In this document: positions 45,682 to 56,672 of the stretch, piece by piece | Layout: every line of letters begins with the position of its first letter | How positions within the stretch are numbered: the stretch's first letter is position 1 | DNA from: Roridomyces roridus | Taxonomy: Eukaryota > Basidiomycota > Agaricomycetes > Agaricales > Mycenaceae | Length of the DNA stretch: 64,000 bases | NCBI GenBank assembly: GCA_029378245.1 | Contig: JARKIF010000007.1 | Coordinates: 1,736,001-1,800,000 of the forward strand | Direction: 5' to 3' | Notes under the pieces: generated by a model | Told to the model about the DNA's origin: nothing | The model's input: only the letters and a program-made list of their open reading frames with translations | Databases searched by the model: none | Program-made: the position numbers and the translations under genes

Positions 45682-46157
45682 TGTCACGACAAGACTTGTT
45701 TCACGCGTCCAACAGCGGTAAGATGCTGCGGATTGGGTAGTGCGCTACTAAAGCTCGTAAAATGAACTGAATAAAAGTCTAGGAGAGGGTACAGAATACG
45801 ACGACTAGCTACTGCTTTTATACTATAAGGAATAGATCTACGATGCTACACTAATTGTCCTGGTGTCCAACATGCGCTATTGTCCCGCGCCTTTGTCGTC
45901 TCCTATTGTCGTGTCTCCACTGTGTCCTTCATAGAAGCCTGTCATGATCAGACAGTTCACTTGATCGGAAACTCCTTCCCACATCCATGCTGTCGTTCAT
46001 AAATATGAAACTATCCCACGTCTTTAAATAATGTCTTCCTCGGCTTCTTCCTCAATCCGATCGAGACGGGGTTCCCAGGACTTTAACGCTGTACGGCGCC
46101 AATGCTTATCTGGTTTATTTGGCGTTGTCACGTGCGCAAATAGATCAGCGCGTGACA
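45682..46157 (-). repeat. 5' LTR of the Gypsy element
   Basis: 476 bp, TG...CA. Contains TATAAAAG (minus strand, near 45814-45821) and a copy of the pol tail that is not expressed as part of Pol here. Confidence 0.95.
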
Positions 46158-46360
46158 TGTGCAAGACGAAGAGAGCGATCAGGTTCGAACGTTCCGGCCA
46201 ATCACTCGGCTGTGCTCTGCCGAGTTGTTGCAGAGTCTCTGCACAAGTGAAACTCAGACGCTCATATTCCTTGGTCTTCTTCGAAGTATTACAGACTAAA
46301 AAACCAGAAAACTTTGCCCCCAAGTACCTATACTTCGTTGTGCCGTCCAAGTAGTCGCTT

Positions 46361-47299
46361 TCAATGGAATGCGGAACCGTAGAACCCTGGCACGCCGGCA
46401 TGAGAATCCGAAATTCCCTACGAACAAGCAAAAGGAAGACGCACAATAAGTGGAAGAATATTTGACCGAGATGTCCGCTTCCCCAGGCGTGCACTACATC
46501 CACCATCAGCTATTTTCGAAATGATTATAAGGAGCAGAGATCTTGAACACACCGAAGCAGGCGCATCCCCGTTCACCGTATTGATGCGGAATATCTGCCT
46601 CGCGAGTACACCAGTTGCCGTGGCATTGTTGAGCATCAGCCAATCAATCGCGGGAGGACCGTTTGGGGAGGGGATGTCCCCGACTTTGGCGCCGATTACA
46701 AATGCGTTGGGGTGTCCTGCGAGGGAGGCAGATGCAAAGTTCCATTCGGGGGAGAGGCCTGTGCCTGAGGGCGAGGGAACGAAGAAGTGCTGAGGCGTGG
46801 AAATGAGCTAAAGTTGAACATCAACGGAATGGGGGCACTGACCTGGCCAAGAAAACCCTGCAGATGGAACGGCGCGAGTGTGTCGATTATTTCCAAGATG
46901 GTCACAGTCGGAGGGACAGCCTGCCACGATTGGAATACACTCTGCGTCAAGTCGGAAAAATCGGACAACCCGGATGCGGCCAAGCAGGAGACGTCGAAGA
47001 GTTCTGCGACGGCACCGACGTTCCTAAAGAGCGTTCAAAAATATTTGGAAGCGGAAAAAAGGCGGTCCTCACGTCCAGGTGGAAGTAGCCGCCGTGCAGG
47101 TGTAATTCTGCACACCGATCGCGAGTCCGATGAAAGACGGGCCCTCCGCGGGCGCAACGAGCTGAGTCTGGTTCGCAGGCAGCTTGATCTTGACCCGGGA
47201 GACGTCGCAGCCAGTCTCTTGAGGAATCGGACCGTACTGGGCAACCACTTCATGCACGCAAGTCGATGCAGCGAGTAGGAGAGTGAGGAAGCTGAGCAT
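46361..47299 (-). CDS. DUF3455 secreted protein, copy b
   Basis: The ATG at 47299 starts a signal peptide (MLSFLTLLLAASTCVHEVVA). Core: LPANQTQLVAPAEGPSFIGLAIGVQNYTC, VGAVAELF after intron 1, FLGQ/HFFVPSPSG across a GTCAGT...CTCAG intron, ASLAGHPNAFVIGAKVGDIPSPNGPPAIDWLMLNN, and FRINTVNGDAPAS. The next exon gives CTPGEADISVKYSSTY, and a final intron (GTGCGT...GCCAG) splits the Trp codon before FYGSAFH-stop at 46361. TATAAAAG lies at 47342-47349 (minus). It is closest in layout to copy a. The Gypsy element lies about 200 bp downstream of its stop. Confidence 0.85.
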
Positions 47300-48132
47300 C
47301 TTTCGGATTTCTTCTGAACTAAGGAGTGGATGGGCCCAGCGCTTTTATACCTCCAGGAGACATTCCCGCTCCGAAAGCCTTGGCATGAAACACGAGTAGT
47401 CACCGAATCCTCCGTGTGCCCCAAATCGCAGATATAGCCTGCCGCACAACGGCTGACCATTCCTCAATAGTTCACCCCCACGCAGAGACCAACCTGATTG
47501 GAGGCTGGTTTTCGCCGGTCTGAGAATTCTGAGCATTCTGAGCGTCAGGGTCACATCCCGGGATCCGGGTGCTGACAACATCTTATGTACTTTGGGTTGG
47601 ACTGGAGCTCTAAATCAAACTTGCCACACAATTTCAATTGCCCGGCCCGAAGTCCAGCGCCAAATTCTAGCATTTAATTTCACTGGTCAGTACCGGTACC
47701 TGAGTCCGCATTCGCAGGGCTACCCAGTAAGACAGGAACGAAATTTGAACGGAATTGCCTCGAAGAGAATACCAATGCCGTATCGCTCGTGGAGCCATCG
47801 ACCTTGTTTTCCCATGACACACACGAAACACGCACGGTCAAAAAAACATCGAATGGCCCCGCGCGAACAGGGCACTTATTCACTTATTCATAGACTGATT
47901 CCCCTCACAGCCAGGAATCCGTCCTGCGTAAATACGGCGGCGCCAATCCCAAGTGAAGAGATTCAGTTCGGAATGTATGTAACTGATCAACTTTGAACAA
48001 AGCTTACACGTGATGATTTCAACCGTGGGAATACAGAACATTGATTGGTTCACTTTCTATATATGGTATATTTAATGAATGCTTTTCGTTCCACTCGGCT
48101 CGGCATTTGTTAACGGTGCCCAGACGAGCGAA
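47300..48132. other. Intergenic between DUF3455 copies b and c
   Basis: Holds the copy-b promoter (TATA at 47342-47349, minus strand). No gene recognised. Confidence 0.45.
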
Positions 48133-49050
48133 TCAGACCGACACGGTGGAGTTGAAGAGCCCTGTCAAATATGTGGATCAGAAAAATGGAGGTAATTCGG
48201 GATCAGACTCACAGTACGCCGACGCATACTTGACGGAAATAGGATTCGCTCCCGGCGCACACTGCATCAAGAAATTAAGGAATGAATGAATGGAAAGAAG
48301 AGCACTTGACGTACAGAAGTAGGAGGCATCCCGCCGACGGTGTTAATGCGGAACACCTGCTTGGCAAGGCTACCTTGAACGTTGTTCAGCATCAGCCAGT
48401 CCACGGCGGACGGTCCGTTGGGTGATGGCATGTCCCCGGCTTTCGCGCCGATTACAAAGGCGTCGGCGTGTCCCGCAAGGGAGGCCGAGGTAAAGTCCCA
48501 CTTCGGCGAAAGGCCTGTGACGGTAGGAGATTGGACAAAGTAGTGCTACGTGTGGAGTGAGTTAAAAAAAACGCTGAAAATGAATGAGACCAGGCGTTTA
48601 CCTGACCCAAAACCATGGACGCCCGGAACGCCGCAAAGTAGTTGATGAGGTTCAGAATTGGCTCGGTCGGGGGCATCAACTCCCACATCTGATATGCGAT
48701 TTGCGACATGTTGAGGAATTCAGGCTCGCCGTACAGGCACGAGATGTCGAAAAGCTCCGCCACTGCACCAACGTTGCTACAAGCATTCAATAGTGGAATT
48801 AGAACGGGACGCAAAATGCTTACGTCCAGGTCCCCGTACTCGCAGTGCACGTATAATTCTGCACACCGACTGCCACACCGATGTAAGACGGCCCCACCGA
48901 CGGCGCGATCAGAACACTTTGGTTTAGCGGGAGGTTCATTTCCGCGTTTGTGAGGTCACAACGGGATCCGGCATCTCGGAGATGGAGGAGCGCGGACGCA
49001 GAAGCGATTGAACTCGATAGGAGGCAAAGGAGGGACAGCTTGAACATCAT
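48133..49050 (-). CDS. DUF3455 secreted protein, copy c
   Basis: The ATG at 49050 starts a signal peptide (MMFKLSLLCLLSSSIASASA). Core: LPLNQSVLIAPSVGPSYIGVAVGVQNYTC, VGAVAELFDISCLYG, LGQ/HYFVQSPTV across a GTAAAC...CGTAG intron, ASLAGHADAFVIGAKAGDMPSPNGPSAVDWLMLNN, FRINTVGGMPPTS. Then CAPGANPISVKYASAY, and a final GTGAGT...GACAG intron splits the Trp codon before LFNSTVSV-stop at 48133. Same five-exon layout as copy b. Function unknown. Confidence 0.85.
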
Positions 49051-51082
49051 GCAGTGAGCTCTGAAGTCTTACTTGCGCCGCACGTCTTCTTATGCACCAG
49101 CCAGAGCTACCTGTGGCGGCGGTGTAAGTAATATGAAACAGTTACAGTGAGGCGTCGAGCACGACGGACGGATGGATTCATGGCAGGCAGACAGACAATG
49201 AGCAGACGAGACTTGGAGCGTTGGCAGATAATCTTACGTGGAGAGCTTCGAAGTCTGGTGTCTGAAGCTAATTCTTGCTGATCGCGGAGAACGGGGAACT
49301 GCGAACCGAGCTTGACGACTCACGAGAGTGGGATGAGAGTGGGATGGCAGCTTACCAGGTCGCGCGTCGGGATGCCGTTTCATTGGAATAGGTGCATTCA
49401 TTCCTTCATGCGTTCGGATGTCAGGCGCAGGGGAAAGTTATATCAAAACAGACGATCTTCACACCGCATTCAGAAACTTGCGAGTCGAAGCGCTTCATCT
49501 GCAGACCGCAATTCTTCCAGCAGCCAACAACCTACTTGCTCCAAGTCAGAAATCCGAATCTGGTACACAACTTTTTTTTACCTGAATTGACAGCGGTATA
49601 ACATAAGATGTCTGAATCCGACAAGCGGCGATCTGCCACCCCCCCAAGAGCCGGAGTAAGAACGGGATTCGCCAATTGCCTCGAGAGCGCCTGAAATGAA
49701 TTCATTGAGCAAGGGCCACTCCGGCTCACTCCGGCTCGGAGAAATTGAATTCGAAGAATTGAATTCTCACCGCGGTAAATGTAATAGAAACGAAACCGAA
49801 GCGGGCCTTGAGGCGTTGGTGAAGTCTCCAGATTCATGGCCAGATGGATGGACAAGACAGCGTGATGTGGCCGGGACCGCACTGCTTGAACATCCGGCGT
49901 GCAGAGTTGGTGCAGAGTTGAACTGTTGTTGTGATGGGGTTCTGCCTTCTTCCTTCTTTTTCTTCCTCCTGGTGACCAATAGCACCGGAGTACGGAAGGA
50001 ATGACAACGCCGACTGAATTCAGTTCCTTCATTCATTATGCAGAAAATCACAGAGGAAAATCCTCGCCGCGTTTCAGAAGTGTATACATAGAAGCGAAGC
50101 AAAGCATTACATTCTTGCAATTGGTCTGTCCGTCCGTCGAATCAAAGGACATCTATCTGTCAAGGCCCGAACCTGAAGCATGATCCATGATGTGTCAATA
50201 CGCACGCAGGGGAAAAACCGTGTGGACCTGCATATACTCGGGTAGAAAGACAAGCTAGTCAACTTCCGAGGTGCGAGATGCTGGCATATGCGGACCGGGA
50301 GTGAATGGGAATATGAATGAATGCTGAAATAATGGACTGACTCAACACTGTTGACGCCACGCAACGGCCCTGGGCGCTCGACGGGGCGCCCATAGTCCGC
50401 GAGTATGTAAGTACTGTACAATTTGAATTCGGGCCTGGCGGCGGTCTGTAAGAGCGAGTGCAGCACCCGCAAGCGCAGCAGGCTGTAACAGCTTGAAAGA
50501 TGTCAGAGATGAATAGATTCCTTGCCGTGTTCGCGTGTAAGTAACGTAAAGCTCGGGACAAGAACAGTCACAGATAGTCTAAGGTATGAGACGGCAGCTA
50601 TAGGCGGGGAGGACGAAGAGAACTTGAGCAAGGACGGGAGGATAGGGATCCATCTTGGAAGGAGATGCGATGGAGGGAAGAAGGAAGGAAGTAAGATGCG
50701 GTGATCGTATGCTGATCGACATGATCTGCAATTCCACGCTATGAATATCTTCTTCTCACAGAGTCCAAATTTGTCTGCATACGCTAAACCTTATACAGAC
50801 AATGAATGTTCAATATTTCATGGTTCAATTGTTGACCGGAACTTTCTCTCGATCCATTTTCCAGACAAGTTCTCGCATTCCGTTTCCCAATGAAAGTACA
50901 AGTACAAATGTAAGATAGCACACTAAATAGCGCTTGAAACTAGAGTAAATGTTACGAGCCCGCTCGCAAAAACCGGTTCCGACTTGGGCTCAATTTCCCG
51001 CCAATCCCTAGGAGAAGTAGAAAGGAAAGAGCCCAAAGGCCAGCCTCGGTTTGCAAGGGATCTCAATCAGCGCAGCGATTGA
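49051..51082. other. Two-kilobase stretch without a recognised gene
   Basis: Between DUF3455 copies c and d. Contains only short frames, a small GAGAGTGGGAT repeat near 49323-49345 and GAATTGAATTC-type palindromes near 49745-49770. I see no supported gene or transposon ends. Confidence 0.4.
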
Positions 51083-51924
51083 TTAGTACAGGAAGTACTT
51101 GGCGGTGTATTTCACGGTGATGTTGGCCGAGCCTGCCTCGCACTACATGGTCGTCCGTTCGTTAGAAAGCAGCCCACAAAGCGTATGGAATGGGAAGGAG
51201 ACTCACCGAAGTAGGCGGCTGACCACCAACAGTGTCAATGCGGAACATCTTCTGCGCAAGGGAACCCCCGGCGTTGACGAGCGCGAGCCAGTCAACGTTG
51301 ACGGCCGTGTCGGTAGGGGCGGCAATGTCGCCGACTTTGCTGCCGAGCACGAACGCGGTGGCGTTGCCCTTGTTCTTGCCGGTAGAAGTAAAGTCCCATT
51401 TGGGCTGCAGGGCGCCGGTGGAGCCGGTGATAAAGTAGTGGTACTAGACGAGTTCGAAATTAGAAAAATTTCGATTTCGGATGAACGGGAGAGCAACGTA
51501 CTCCGAGCAACGTCGGGGCGCCGACCTGGGGACCGATCGCAGTGTCCGCGACAGATGCAGCCGAAGCACTCCACTTGTCGAACGCGGTAGTCTGGACGGT
51601 AGCAAACTGGGGCGAGGCATCCTCGCAGCCGAGATCGAACAAAGCCGCGACGGCGCCGATGGAGCTGTATGCGTCCCTTAGCAAAGACAGGAGCGCGATA
51701 ATGAGCTCGACTTACGCGTATTTGCCAGTGGACGCAGTGCAGGAATAATTTTGGTAGCCTACACCGAGGGCGACGTAGAGGGGCGCGGTGGTAGGCTGCA
51801 CGAGTTGAGTCTGATTGGTGGGCAGGTCCATGGTGACCACAGCGGGAGTGGGTGCCCTGGCGGGGGCTGCAGAGACGAGCAGGACGGCAGAAGAAAGAGT
51901 GGCAAGGAACTGGATGGAGAACAT
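51083..51924 (-). CDS. DUF3455 secreted protein, copy d (divergent)
   Basis: The ATG at 51924 (MFSIQFLATLSSAVLLVSA) is preferred over an upstream in-frame start because it begins the signal peptide. Core: LPTNQTQLVQPTTAPLYVALGVGYQNYSC, IGAVAALFDLGCEDA after intron 1, then across another intron YHYFITGSTGALQPKWDFTS, TAFVLGSKVGDIAAP, VNVDWLALVN, and FRIDTVGGQPPTS. A GTGAGT...TGTAG intron leads to CEAGSANITVKYTAKYFLY-stop at 51083. It differs from a-c (no Trp extension, GAVAALF) and fits the more usual DUF3455 C-terminus, so it is probably the ancestral-type member. GATAAAAG near 52012 (minus) may serve as a TATA box. Confidence 0.83.
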
Positions 51925-52937
51925 GGTTGTTGAAAGTAGTAGAGAGAAGAAAGAATGTGGGGAGGGTGGGAGGGAGGGAGGTTTTTTGGAGGACGCCCTG
52001 AATTCCAACGCGCTTTTATCTGCTCCTGAAAACGCATGGGATATCGGTAAGGCGTGCGATCAACGTTTCATCGCAAAGATTCTGTCGATCGAATAGCCCC
52101 GGAAGTGTTGGACTAATCGCTAGATTCAGTTGCGGTATTCATGTCAGAATCCGGTCTCAGGCCGGGTGAAGGGTCCAATAGCGTCGTAAGCGAGGAGGCC
52201 GACGGTGGGATTCATGGCAAAAAGACAAGAGGACGCGTCGAGGAGTGGCCTGGAGTGACCCTGTATGTGTCAATGGCTTACTTACAAGGGCTTACATAGG
52301 TCCACCGGCTTTCAATGTTGCGGTTGTGCAGAAGCGGAGAATTGGAAAATAGGGACAAGCGAGCGTGAGAAGCCGAGCAACCGCGCAACCGAAGTTCATC
52401 AGATGCTACCATCGCTGATCACAGCTCGGTAAGAGAACAATTTTCAAAAATGGCCGCAATAGCAATCAAACCGCTGGGACGATCACCGGAATATGTTCTC
52501 TGAGTCTAACTGAGAACTTGCTGTACTCTGCTGTACTGCGGCCGATGAATCAAGAGAAATGTTCAACTCTTGCACCGAAATCTTGATTGATTTGAGGCGA
52601 TCCCAGTTGGCGTTCTCTCTCCAAGATTGGCTGATATAAAGGTCACTGATTCAGTACGCCAAGGTGCGGTGGGAAGGAAACAGAAATAAAAGGGCGATCG
52701 GATTCAATGGATGAAACATTCCTACAATTTAGTACAGGATCGAACCTTCACGCGTCACGGTCCGACACGGGTTATGATGGAGAGGAGACGGAAGTTCCGG
52801 CATGCGAGTGTATGGTAACTAGTCTAGCTAGTGAAGCTCCGGCACGTTCGGCAAGGGACAATTTTGTCCTAGTAAGCCTGTGTATATGCATGAGTTTCGC
52901 CTGCATGAACGAAAAAAGTCATCACGCACGTAGGCCG
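51925..52937. other. Intergenic region, no gene seen
   Basis: About 1 kb between copy d and the stop of the F-box gene. Only short chance frames. Confidence 0.4.
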
Positions 52938-54541
52938 CTAAAGAGCGAGCCATCTGAACCCAATTTCGAGCACTCCCTTGTTCACAAGTCTGGCCATAGA
53001 TCCAGTGAGAACTTGGCGGGTACGTTCCTCGTCATTTGATTCCCCATTGTAGCACAAAATCGTCACCCTGCGTAGAGATGGAAAGTTTCCTTCTCCAAGG
53101 GTTCGATCAAGTTGAGACCACATCTCCTCGTGTTCCCGGGAGGCTGCGATTGTGGATCGGAGATCGCCCATAACGAAAGCGATCCACTCGACAGTCGTTG
53201 GTAGTTGTGCCAGCGTGGGTAATAGGTAACTGAAGACGGATTTGGGATCGCGAATTTTCAAAACGGTGGACTTGAGATGCGTGGGCACGAGGAGATATTC
53301 CGAGGCTGAAGGTGTCATCAGCGACGGTTCCTCACTTAATCCAGACTCACCTGCTTCATAGTCTGGTCCAGAAAATGACATTGTAATGGTGGAAAGGGAC
53401 CTCCCAAACTTATCCATGAAGCTCCTGAATTCCGGAGTGGAAAAGTGTTCCGAGTGCGCGACGAAGGAGTTGATTATTCCAGAATGTTGGTTGGCGAACC
53501 ACTTGAGTATGGCCGAAGGGAGGTGACCAGATTGAAGCATTACCAGTTTCGATACACTGGCGGGTGGCGGTCTCGACGGCTCCAAATCATGGGAATAGAA
53601 ATGTGCTACTGCATCTTGATTCCAAGGGTATTGATTCCAATGGTATATCTCTCCGCAGTCGAGCCTCGTAAGGCCGATAAATTTCGCTATAAATGCCAAG
53701 ATTTGGGGCAAAGTGAGAAGGTGGGGGAAATTTATCGTGAGTTCTCGGATCTTGGAGCTCATCCAGGGAGGGATGGCGAGGGAGAGATCATCGAAGTCCA
53801 GCATGCCCAAATCACACAGCCAGAACGACTTCAGAGCGGTGAGCTTTGGCATGTGAACGAGAACGTTGTCCATCCATTTAGGTGCTCGGGATACGCCTAT
53901 CTCGGTTCCGTCGTCCAAACTGCCGTTTATATTGAGTGTTTGAACATAGGGGAAAACAGTGCAGTGTGGACTGTCCAAAATTGGCCCCGGTTGAATCTTG
54001 AGCATCGCGCTGAGCAATATTTGGTGGAAAATGATTCTCCGCGTTGCCGGGATCCAGCTCTTGCAGACCAAAGAAAAGGTCTTCAGCGCTGGCTTGTCGT
54101 CGCGAGCCGACTCGAGGATCAAGAAGAATATTTCAGCTGGGAGACGCGGGCCTTTCAGCTGAATAGTATGACCGTCAGCCTATCAGAGAGCTAGCCTATA
54201 CGCGATTCTACGCACCCTGTGGACCTCTTGCCATAATTCACCGTTCTCCTGCTCAAGAACCGCGATACGTCCGTCTTGGTCCTTTATCTTTTTCGCTTGA
54301 ACCTTCAGACGTGCCTCGAGCTTCGTGACCAGTGCATACAAGTCGCCGAGCGTTAAGGCGTTCTTGGATTGTGCGGCGGTCCCCGGGCCTTCGTACACGG
54401 GTCAGGGCCATGCAGGTTTGGGAGAGGTCTGACAAAGTTACTTCCACGACCGAAGCTAGGCACAGTGGCTTGAGGGACTCCGGGGCGCGAGCCCTGCGGG
54501 TTGCTGTACATCGTGTGAGAGGTCTGGTCAAGGCGTGGCAT
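52938..54541 (-). CDS. F-box-like protein 3 with N-terminal coiled coil
   Basis: The ATG at 54541 (MPRLDQTSHTMYSNPQG) starts exon 1 (54541-54442). Exon 2 (54388-54216) gives a clear coiled coil (LYALVTKLEARLKVQAKKIK, then AVLEQENGELWQEV). Exon 3 begins at 54158 with LKGPRLPAEIFFLILESA and SLVCKSWIPATRRIIF, an F-box-like core, then a leucine-rich region ending VLEIGFRWLAL-stop at 52938. The three-exon model removes the need for a non-ATG start. A 44-45-nt GTGAGT...TTCAG segment near 53305-53350 may be a further intron. Probably an SCF adaptor (inference); the coiled-coil-plus-F-box layout is common in agaricomycetes. Intact as read. Confidence 0.75.
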
Positions 54542-55310
54542 GTCAAATGCCAGGGTGTATCAATAGGACAAGCGCTTAGTAGGTCCAACAAGGGAAATCA
54601 ACTTGACAAAAACCTTTTCCAATTCACTGGCCATGGCCGACCACAAAGGACTTGACTTGACCAGCCACAACGGACAAGACAACAAAATAAGGAGAGTTCA
54701 GAGGGTCGACCGGACAGAGAGACTACCCTCTCTTCGATCAGGGGAAAAGACGCGCGGTGATGACAAGAAAGATGATCAACCCGGGATCCAGACATGGGCG
54801 GCCGGCGCCTCATCGCAAGTTGCGAGATTGGAATGTAAGTGCCCTCTCTGGGCAGACGGCGAGCCGGCGGGGTGTAAATATCCAGAGTACAGACAATGAA
54901 ACGGTGGATGCTGGCTCACAGCAAGTCATGCGGTCGCAAAGTCCATTCAGCAAGTGCAACGATGGCTCCGAGCCCCAAGCGGTGAGCGCCCAAATTGATG
55001 AATATTCGCGTTATTCAGAGCCTTCCCAAAGTTTCCATACGTTGAGATGTAAAAAAGGCTGTCCAGGCCGCTCTTCGGAGCATTGTGTGGTCGAGGTCGG
55101 AAGGAACTTCGGAAGAGTATGCACGGCAATCAACATTTGATGGTGGCGTTGTCCTCCTCCCTGACCTCCAGTACAGAACTGGTCTAGTTTCGGCGGCGTT
55201 TCGCATCTAGTGTGGCATTCGAGTAATGGAGAGCTAGCAGCGTCTTCGTACGTCTTTGCCGACGGGCCTCTCGTTCCTCAACAGGACCTCAAGCTTCAAG
55301 CTTCAAGTCG
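54542..55310. other. Intergenic region, no gene seen
   Basis: Upstream of the F-box gene; only short frames without family features. Confidence 0.4.
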
Positions 55311-55489
55311 GTTTGTCGGCGGCCCATCGCACCCGACCGGCGCATCTTGTGTTCTTTGGCAACAACTTTCTTGTCAAGACAGCTGCCTGGATCTCTTCGC
55401 ACCCTATCATCGCACATCTTCCGGAGCCCAGTGCTAGTGAAACAAGGAATGATAGCGCTAGCTGTATGGCATACTTGAGACAACAGACG

Positions 55490-56620
55490 AGAATACACAG
55501 TGCGGTCGGTCTCTAGCGGCGTCCTCCCCCGTTTTTCTGATAGGTACTTCATTTGACTAGTCACTTACCATGTCTGCTGACACTCCTCTTATTTCCTTCT
55601 CAATCGAGGCGCATCTGCAGGGCCGTACTCCACAATAGACCAGCTACAACGCGCTCCATAAGAGACCGCACAATAGAGCGATGACTGAACCATCCCCCAG
55701 GGACCCTAAGATTAAGATTGAGATAAGTAACCCGCGTGGGGCCTGGGCTCATCTTGATTTTAATTTTAGGAAAGACCCTGTTTGACTGGACTGGTAAAGC
55801 CAACAGGAAAGGTTCTTTCCGGATCATACGAGGCGTCAACGACTTTCCGCGACGAGCTTCTGGCTCCAAGTCGGTGGCTGCTCGCATCCGACTGACGCAT
55901 CTTGTTGTCTTTGGAAACAGCTCCTCGGAGCCAATGACACCAAGAAACTCCACACCGCCAAGGAATGAGGCTTCAAGCGCTAGTCTAGTCTGAGACAGCC
56001 TCTGTGTTGGAAGCAAGGTGTCCACGTCCTCGAGCCGGGTATTGGCAGAGGACCCTCGCAAATGCGCAGGGGATTCATTTGTGTCTATGAGTATAAATCC
56101 TGTACATGAACTGCTATCTACGAGGCTTGGAAGCAATAAGTCTAGAATAAGTAGGATGAAGGGGCGGGGGCAGGGGCATTATGAGGATAGGGTAGAAAGT
56201 TCATGGATACCAGGGCCATGTGCCCGTGAGTGTCGGACTCAATATTCCAACACTCCGACGACTCACAAGAATACACGGTGGTTCGGTCTCGAGCGGCATC
56301 CTCACCCGTTTTGCTGATAGGTACTTCATTTGACTAGTCAACTACCATGCCAACGTCTCCTCTGGTTTCCTTCTCGATCGAGGCGCGTGGGCAGGGCCGT
56401 ACTCAGACTCGGACCAACTCCAACGCGGTCGATCTCTGCAGTCGACTCGGACACAAATAACACGGAACTGAGGCAAGACCGGAAAAGAATCGTAAGGCCG
56501 ATGTCGGTCTCGGGACAGGCTGTACAATACAGTACACTGGCATCTGGGGAAAGACTCCACTGGAGTGGACTTGCAAGGCAAGCAGAAAAAGGTTATTTCT
56601 GGAGTATACGAGGCGTTCAC
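55490..56620. repeat. Diverged direct duplication (offset about 780 bp) upstream of the P450 gene
   Basis: Segments at 55490-55640 and 56268-56405 share GATAGGTACTTCATTTGACT and flanking bases. Segments at 55768-55840 and 56548-56620 share a GGAAAGAC...ATACGAGGCGT core. The offset is constant at about 780 bp. An additional related piece (GCATCTTGTxxTCTTTGG) occurs at 55343 and 55897. This suggests duplication of a promoter or 5' gene region. Confidence 0.7.
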
Positions 56621-56672
56621 TTTTAAAGCCCACCCCACTCCACCCCATCCCCCCCACTCACCCATTCCAACC

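Larger units (their letters stand above)
37370..46157 (-). mobile_element. Complete Ty3/Gypsy chromovirus with nested insertions
   Basis: Two 476-bp LTRs (TGTCACGCG...CGTGACA in element sense) are flanked by a perfect TGTGC duplication at 37365-37369 and 46158-46162. Gag, protease, RT, RNase H, integrase and a chromodomain follow in order on the minus strand. A self-priming site adjoins the 5' LTR and a polypurine tract adjoins the 3' LTR. Three later insertions (1101, 659 and 368 bp) interrupt pol; without them and their duplicated bases the element is about 6.65 kb. The LTRs differ at two sites that I found, so insertion was recent. Confidence 0.95.

Noticed and set aside
46024..46506. A 160-codon minus-strand frame that ends in the pol tail
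   Set aside because: It is a chance read-in from DUF3455 copy b 3' sequence into the 5' LTR, which carries a copy of the pol C-terminus; not a gene.
53445..54194. A 249-codon plus-strand frame
   Set aside because: Antisense to the F-box-like protein 3 exon.
54183..54398. GTG start for the coiled-coil exon of the F-box gene
   Set aside because: A spliced model with an ATG at 54541 gives a canonical start and in-frame GT-AG introns.
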